Shown in pieces: positions 5,235 through 8,533 of a stretch of DNA of 8,533 nt. A program made the position numbers and the translations under genes. Below the pieces are notes generated by a model that was not told where the DNA came from, did no database searches, and was given only the letters and a program-made list of their open reading frames with translations. Every line of letters starts with the position of its first letter. The first letter of the stretch is position 1. Origin of the DNA: Calditrichota bacterium (GTDB taxonomy: Bacteria > Calditrichota > Calditrichia > RBG-13-44-9); the NCBI GenBank assembly GCA_024276455.1, contig JAJRXE010000031.1, positions 1 through 8,533 of the forward strand, read 5' to 3'.

Positions 5235-6902
5235 TTAAAAAGCAGCCCTTCCTTTTGGGTGACGTTTCCCTTCCCGGATTAAATACCAGTGGCGGGGATC
5301 CACCCGTGGGAAAGAGTCCGCCTCCACCACCACCGGCTCCGGTCCCAGGCGAAGGGTATCGATGCGATTTCCCAGCTCAACCTCCAGGGGCATACGGAAG
5401 TCGATGTTGGGAACGGAAAGGCGGTAGGTTTTCTCTCCCAGAGAATCCACCCGCACCTCCGGCAGCCGGGTGGTGTACAGGAACATTTCAAGGTAGTTCA
5501 CCAGATCGCTGTCCTGCCCGGCGCAAAAAAGCTTTAAAAAATCGTCGGTGGTCACCAGATTCCGGTAAGTGTAGGCGGAATCGTTGGCAAAATGCCAGAG
5601 GCGGTCGAAAAAGAGAGAGTCTCCCAGCCAGAAACGTAGGGAATGCATCAGCGCTGCGCCTTTGTAGTAAATGTCACCCTGGTAAGCTTCCTGCGAGGTG
5701 GCGTTCCGCTTGGGTATCATGGGGCTGCGGTTTTGCACTCCTTTCATAATGGAACGCATCTTCCGATGATACTGCTCTTCCCCAAATTTGGCCAGGCGGA
5801 AAAGCGCCTCGCCGTAAGTGCAAATTCCCTCATGAATCCAGAAGTCCGCCCAGTCTTTGACGCTGACCTTGTTGCCCCACCACTCGTGCCCCATTTCGTG
5901 GAGCATTAACCAGTCGAATTTTTGTCCCGCAATGGTGGTGTAGCGGAATTTGTTCCCGTAAGCGTTAATGGTCTGGTGCTCCATTCCCAGGTAATCCACC
6001 TCCACTAGACCGAATTTTTCTTTCCAAAACGGGTACTCCCCGTAGAATTTTCGATAGGTTTTTAGCATGTCCACCGCCATGTCGATATGAAAATCCGCTT
6101 TCTCGCGATGTTCCGGCAAATAGTAAAACACCACCGGCATGGTGTCCCCCTGCAGGGTTACATGTGGTCTCTCTACTTTCTCGTAAATCCCGATGCTGAA
6201 ATTGATGTTGTAGTTGTTAATGGGGTAGCGGGTTTTCCAGTGGTAAGTCAACCAACCATTGGCGGTGGTGTCCACCTTCTCTAACAATCCGTTCGAGGCA
6301 CAAAAATAGGGGACCGGTACGGTGATGTGAATCCCGGCGCTGTCCGGTTTGTCGGAGGGATGGTCTTTGCAGGGGAACCAAATTTTGGCGCCCTCACTCT
6401 GGCAGGATAGCCCGATCCAGTCATTCCCCCGGGAGTCCTTCGACCAGTTTACCCCGCCAATCCAGGGTGGTCGAATTGCCACCGGTGGCTTGCCCCGGTA
6501 AAATACGCGCAGCGCCACAATCTGGTTTTTCCGGGCGGGTTCCAACAGGTCCACCCACAATTTGTCGTCATCGTGTTTAAATGACAAAGTCGCGGAATCC
6601 TGATTGCTCACCCGCCGCACCTTGAAATTGTCGATTAAATCCAGTTCGAGGCGGTCCAGACCATCCACCAACGAACGGACAACCACATCCGTAAAACCCG
6701 CCAGCGTTCTTTCCCGGGAATTAACCAGGAGATGAAGGTCGTAATAGGTAACGTCGTATTTCGCCTGGTTTTCCGACAAAGGGCCGCCGGAAGCATAAAA
6801 ACCGAATCGCTGATGCTTCCAGAGATAAATTCCCACAATCAATACCAGCAGCAGGAGCAGGATTCCCAGAGCAATCGATATCCATTTAATGGCTTTCCAC
6901 AT
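5235..6902 (-). CDS. Membrane-anchored M1-family zinc metallopeptidase
   Basis: 555 aa. Residues 6-28 (ISIALGILLLLLVLIVGIYLW core) form one N-terminal transmembrane helix without a clear cleavage site, so the catalytic part is probably displayed outside the cytoplasmic membrane. A beta-rich M1 N-domain covers roughly 45-245. The thermolysin-like domain holds GMEHQT (306-311), in place of the usual GxMEN exopeptidase motif. It also holds HEMGHEWWGN, the HExxH zinc site (H335, E336, H339), with the third ligand E358 exactly 18 residues on. IYYKGAALMHSLR supplies the likely catalytic Tyr412 (Y-x-K-G). A short C-terminal beta domain follows, but the long helical domain of PepN/ERAP-type enzymes is absent. 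It is expected to be an aminopeptidase trimming peptides outside the membrane. ATG 6902 has AAGGGAA 5-6 nt upstream; a longer frame from TTG 6926 has no ribosome site. Confidence 0.9.
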   Translation of the reverse strand: MWKAIKWISIALGILLLLLVLIVGIYLWKHQRFGFYASGGPLSENQAKYDVTYYDLHLLVNSRERTLAGFTDVVVRSLVDGLDRLELDLIDNFKVRRVSNQDSATLSFKHDDDKLWVDLLEPARKNQIVALRVFYRGKPPVAIRPPWIGGVNWSKDSRGNDWIGLSCQSEGAKIWFPCKDHPSDKPDSAGIHITVPVPYFCASNGLLEKVDTTANGWLTYHWKTRYPINNYNINFSIGIYEKVERPHVTLQGDTMPVVFYYLPEHREKADFHIDMAVDMLKTYRKFYGEYPFWKEKFGLVEVDYLGMEHQTINAYGNKFRYTTIAGQKFDWLMLHEMGHEWWGNKVSVKDWADFWIHEGICTYGEALFRLAKFGEEQYHRKMRSIMKGVQNRSPMIPKRNATSQEAYQGDIYYKGAALMHSLRFWLGDSLFFDRLWHFANDSAYTYRNLVTTDDFLKLFCAGQDSDLVNYLEMFLYTTRLPEVRVDSLGEKTYRLSVPNIDFRMPLEVELGNRIDTLRLGPEPVVVEADSFPRVDPRHWYLIREGKRHPKGRAAF

Positions 6903-7023
6903 GGCGTTCCCTTTTGGATTTTTCAACAGGATTTACATTGGGTCGTCCCGGATTTCAGGCCGGGAAAATGGAATGGCACCCCGTTCGATTACTTTTAAAT
7001 TCCTGAAAAACTTCTATTTTGCC

Positions 7024-7058
7024 GCAGTAAGCAGTAAGCAGGCGCGAAGAGCGCGAAG
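7024..7058 (+). repeat. Two adjacent short direct repeats
   Basis: GCAGTAA occurs twice in tandem (7024-7037), followed by a partial GCAG. GCGCGAAG then occurs at 7042-7049 and 7051-7058. Both are short and low in complexity. They resemble the degenerate intergenic repeats of many bacterial genomes; no function can be assigned. Confidence 0.6.
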
Positions 7059-7098
7059 CATAAATATCTAAATGATTCGGCTCGCAACCGTTTTAGTC

Positions 7099-7113
7099 CG
7101 TCCTGTTGGGACG
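7099..7113. repeat. REP-like hairpin CGTCC-TGTTG-GGACG
   Basis: A perfect 5-bp stem around a 5-nt loop, followed by ACAGAGATTTAAGAA. The form recalls short intergenic repeat families built on GTCC/GGAC stems. A single copy in this window cannot prove membership. Confidence 0.35.
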
Positions 7114-7146
7114 ACAGAGATTTAAGAATATTCTCAAAACCAACCC

Positions 7147-7217
7147 AGGCCGTTTACGGCCTTACGGAAGAGAGGCCATTCATGGCCTTACACGGAAAAA
7201 GGGCGTTCACGCCCTTT
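7147..7217. repeat. Array of three covarying short hairpins (about 27-bp unit)
   Basis: Three perfect hairpins with a 2-nt apex are centred 26-27 bp apart. AGGCCGT/ACGGCCT occupies 7147-7162, AGGCCAT/ATGGCCT 7173-7188, and AAAGGGCGT/ACGCCCTTT 7198-7217. Stem bases differ between units but change on both sides together, so pairing is kept. The linkers are also related (TTACGGAAGAG and TTACACGGAAAAA). On the minus strand the hairpin nearest the cupin stop ends in TTTTT and could serve as that gene's terminator. Confidence 0.75.
7198..7217 (-). terminator. Possible terminator of the cupin gene
   Basis: Read on the minus strand, AAAGGGCGT pairs with ACGCCCTTT and two more T follow (five T in all), 43 nt after the cupin stop. 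The stem is strong but the T-run is short and partly within the stem. It is also one unit of the hairpin array, so termination may be only one role. Confidence 0.4.
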
Positions 7218-7259
7218 CCCCCATTCCACAAACTATTTTACAGCGGCAACCATTCACAC

Positions 7260-7526
7260 CTACCCCAGCTTGTAATGTTTCCGCACCGGTTGTAGGATTT
7301 CCCACTCGCAGCTTAACCCGGCCGGAAAGGTCACCAGATCGCCCGCTCCAAACTCCACCGTTTCTTCGTCCGTCTTCACCCGCACCTGACCTTCCAGAAG
7401 GTAGCAAATCTCCTGCATGTCGTAATGCCAGGGGAACCGATCTACTCCGTGTTCCCAGATGGGCCAACCCGCTACACCCAGGTCTTTCAATTTCTGTTCG
7501 CTCGGTTTCTCAATTTGAATCTTCAT
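7260..7526 (-). CDS. Small single-domain cupin protein
   Basis: 88 aa, one beta-barrel cupin domain and little else. The first cupin motif region is DRFPWHYDMQEICYLLEGQV, with H34 and E39 as the likely metal ligands. The second is GAGDLVTFPAGLSCEWEI (60-77), where the usual late histidine is absent. The pattern and the W-P-I-W-E start resemble the Cupin_3 group related to ureidoglycine aminohydrolase domains, usually annotated only as cupin proteins. It may bind a metal and small ligand or act as an isomerase-like enzyme; no substrate can be named. ATG 7526 has GGAGG 5 nt upstream; a GTG at 7538 lies inside that ribosome site and is rejected. It follows the fructose-bisphosphatase gene by 104 bp on the same strand. 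Confidence 0.8.
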   Translation of the reverse strand: MKIQIEKPSEQKLKDLGVAGWPIWEHGVDRFPWHYDMQEICYLLEGQVRVKTDEETVEFGAGDLVTFPAGLSCEWEILQPVRKHYKLG

Positions 7527-7630
7527 TTCCTCCTCCACTTATTTATACTCACAATGTCCGAACGCAACGAATCGCCTCCCGGCTTCTTTGCAATTCATTT
7601 GTTTTCTGAAAAATCGCTTCGTTAAGGGAC

Positions 7631-8533
7631 TCAATCTTCCAGTTTGCGTTTACCCTGAATAAACTCCTCTGCAATTCTGACGTCCTCTTCGCTGCCGATA
7701 ATCAGTGGCGTTCGTTGGTGCAAATCGGTGGGTTGAATGTCCAGAATACGCTGATGCCCGTCCGACGCGCGACCGCCGGCCTGCTCCACAATGAATGCCA
7801 GCGGATTGGCCTCGTACAGCAGACGCAGCTTGCCGTGCTTCCGATCCGGCGACTTGTTGTCCCCGGGATAGAGGAAAATACCACCATAAAGCAAATTGCG
7901 GTGGAAATCCGCCACCAGTGATCCGATATAGCGGGAATTCAAAGGACGCCCGTCTTTCGGCACGGCCTGCTTGGCCCATTGAATGTAGTTGCGCACTCCC
8001 GCGTCCCAGTAATCCATGTAACTCTCATTAATACTGTAAATCTTTCCTTTTTTGGGAATCCGCATGTTTTCGTGGGAAAGAACGAATTCTCCGTAACTGG
8101 GATCCAGGGTAAATCCGTACACCCCGTTTCCGGTGGTGTACACCAGCATGGTACTGGAACCGTAAATCACGTACCCGGCACACACCTGGCGATGTCCCGG
8201 CTGAAGCAAATCTTCCAGCTGGCCGGGACGTCCCTCCGGGGTCACCCGCTTGTAAATGCTGAAAATCGTCCCGATGCTCACATTCGCCTCAATGTTCGAA
8301 GAGCCGTCCAGCGGATCGAAACAACAGACGTATTTCCCCAGCGGGTAGTCATCCGGAATGGGAATAATGTCTTTGGATTCTTCCGACGCCAGCGCACACA
8401 ATTGTCCCCCGTAAACCAGGGAACGAACAAAGATCTCGTTGGCAAAAACGTCCAATTTTTGTTGGGTCTCTCCGTACACGTTGATGTCTCCAGCGGCTCC
8501 CAAAATATCCACCAGTCCGGCTTTATTCACATG
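7631..8533 (-). CDS. fbp: Class I fructose-1,6-bisphosphatase, N-terminus outside the window
   Basis: 300 residues plus the stop are visible; about 30 N-terminal residues of a typical 330-aa enzyme lie beyond base 8533. It hydrolyses fructose-1,6-bisphosphate to fructose-6-phosphate, the committed step of gluconeogenesis, in the cytoplasm. Motifs, counted from the first visible residue, are: GAAGDINVYG near 12-21; ASEES with the metal-binding glutamates near 50-52; FDPLDGSSN (72-80), the Mg site; NSRYIGSLVADFHR and YGGIFLYPGD in the sugar-phosphate pocket; and KLRLLYEANPLA (235-246), the family active-site signature. The frame continues upstream as His-Val before NKAGLVDILG, so the GTG at 8528-8530 is an internal valine codon and not a start. 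No lesion is seen. Confidence 0.97.
   Translation of the reverse strand, partial: HVNKAGLVDILGAAGDINVYGETQQKLDVFANEIFVRSLVYGGQLCALASEESKDIIPIPDDYPLGKYVCCFDPLDGSSNIEANVSIGTIFSIYKRVTPEGRPGQLEDLLQPGHRQVCAGYVIYGSSTMLVYTTGNGVYGFTLDPSYGEFVLSHENMRIPKKGKIYSINESYMDYWDAGVRNYIQWAKQAVPKDGRPLNSRYIGSLVADFHRNLLYGGIFLYPGDNKSPDRKHGKLRLLYEANPLAFIVEQAGGRASDGHQRILDIQPTDLHQRTPLIIGSEEDVRIAEEFIQGKRKLED

Larger units (their letters stand above)
6903..7259. other. Repeat-rich spacer between the cupin and M1 peptidase genes
   Basis: 357 bp with no credible gene. From the peptidase side outward it contains several elements. A hairpin with arms CCCGG (6947-6951) and CCGGG (6960-6964) lies in what would be the peptidase leader. 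A pair of tiny direct repeats follows at 7024-7058, then a CGTCC/GGACG hairpin at 7099-7113. Last are three consecutive hairpins of common design (7147-7217). No -35/-10 or -24/-12 promoter for the peptidase stood out. Confidence 0.55.

Noticed and set aside
6903..6926. Eight-residue N-terminal extension of the M1 peptidase from TTG 6926
   Set aside because: The extension consumes the AAGGGAA ribosome site that serves ATG 6902, and no site precedes the TTG.
7106..7609. 167-codon plus-strand frame over the cupin gene
   Set aside because: It is Pro/Arg/Ser-rich, antisense to the cupin and runs through the hairpin array; this is typical shadow-frame composition.
8528..8530. GTG as the start of fructose-bisphosphatase
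   Set aside because: The frame is open to the window edge, and the family has about 30 further residues before NKAGLVDILG, so this codon is internal.

Overview
The window is compact bacterial DNA of mid G+C content with AT-rich spacers. It probably comes from an anaerobic or facultatively anaerobic, non-cyanobacterial lineage. The gene families (HydB/HydC-type NADH-linked flavoprotein subunits, class I fructose-bisphosphatase, a membrane-anchored M1 peptidase, sigma-54 control) would fit the Bacteroidota/Calditrichota side of the tree. That placement is inference from protein flavour and was not tested.

Layout. On the minus strand at the left end (1-2500) is a three-gene operon, read right to left: a NuoE/HydC-type [2Fe-2S] protein, a long NuoF/HydB-type NADH/FMN flavoprotein with extra iron-sulfur domains at both ends, and the first 35 codons of a NuoG/HydA/FdhA-type protein that runs off the window. 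Across an AT-rich divergent spacer (2501-2877) lies a plus-strand GalT-like HIT-superfamily gene (2878-3930). Its 3' side is a 550-bp spacer with a hexanucleotide repeat, a rho-independent terminator and several hairpins. From 4481 to the right end everything is on the minus strand. Read in transcription order from the right these genes are: fructose-1,6-bisphosphatase (N-terminus outside the window), a small cupin, a spacer holding three hairpins of the same design, a membrane-anchored M1 metallopeptidase, a 54-residue two-helix membrane protein, and a 78-residue single-cysteine glutaredoxin-like protein.

How the parts relate. The left operon is the NADH-oxidising/reducing module of a soluble multimeric enzyme (bifurcating [FeFe]-hydrogenase, NAD-dependent formate dehydrogenase or similar). 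Which one depends on the missing third subunit. Fructose-bisphosphatase and the GalT-like protein point to sugar-phosphate metabolism. The remaining minus-strand genes form no obvious pathway.

The most notable find is a full-consensus sigma-54 (-24/-12) promoter immediately ahead of the glutaredoxin-like gene. It implies a 24-nt leader with a good Shine-Dalgarno sequence, and nested dyads sit upstream where an enhancer-binding protein would be expected. The 54-aa gene, the array of covarying hairpins (7147-7217) and the structured spacer at 4237-4450 are the other items worth following. I found no rRNA, tRNA, CRISPR array, transposase or recognisable phage gene.
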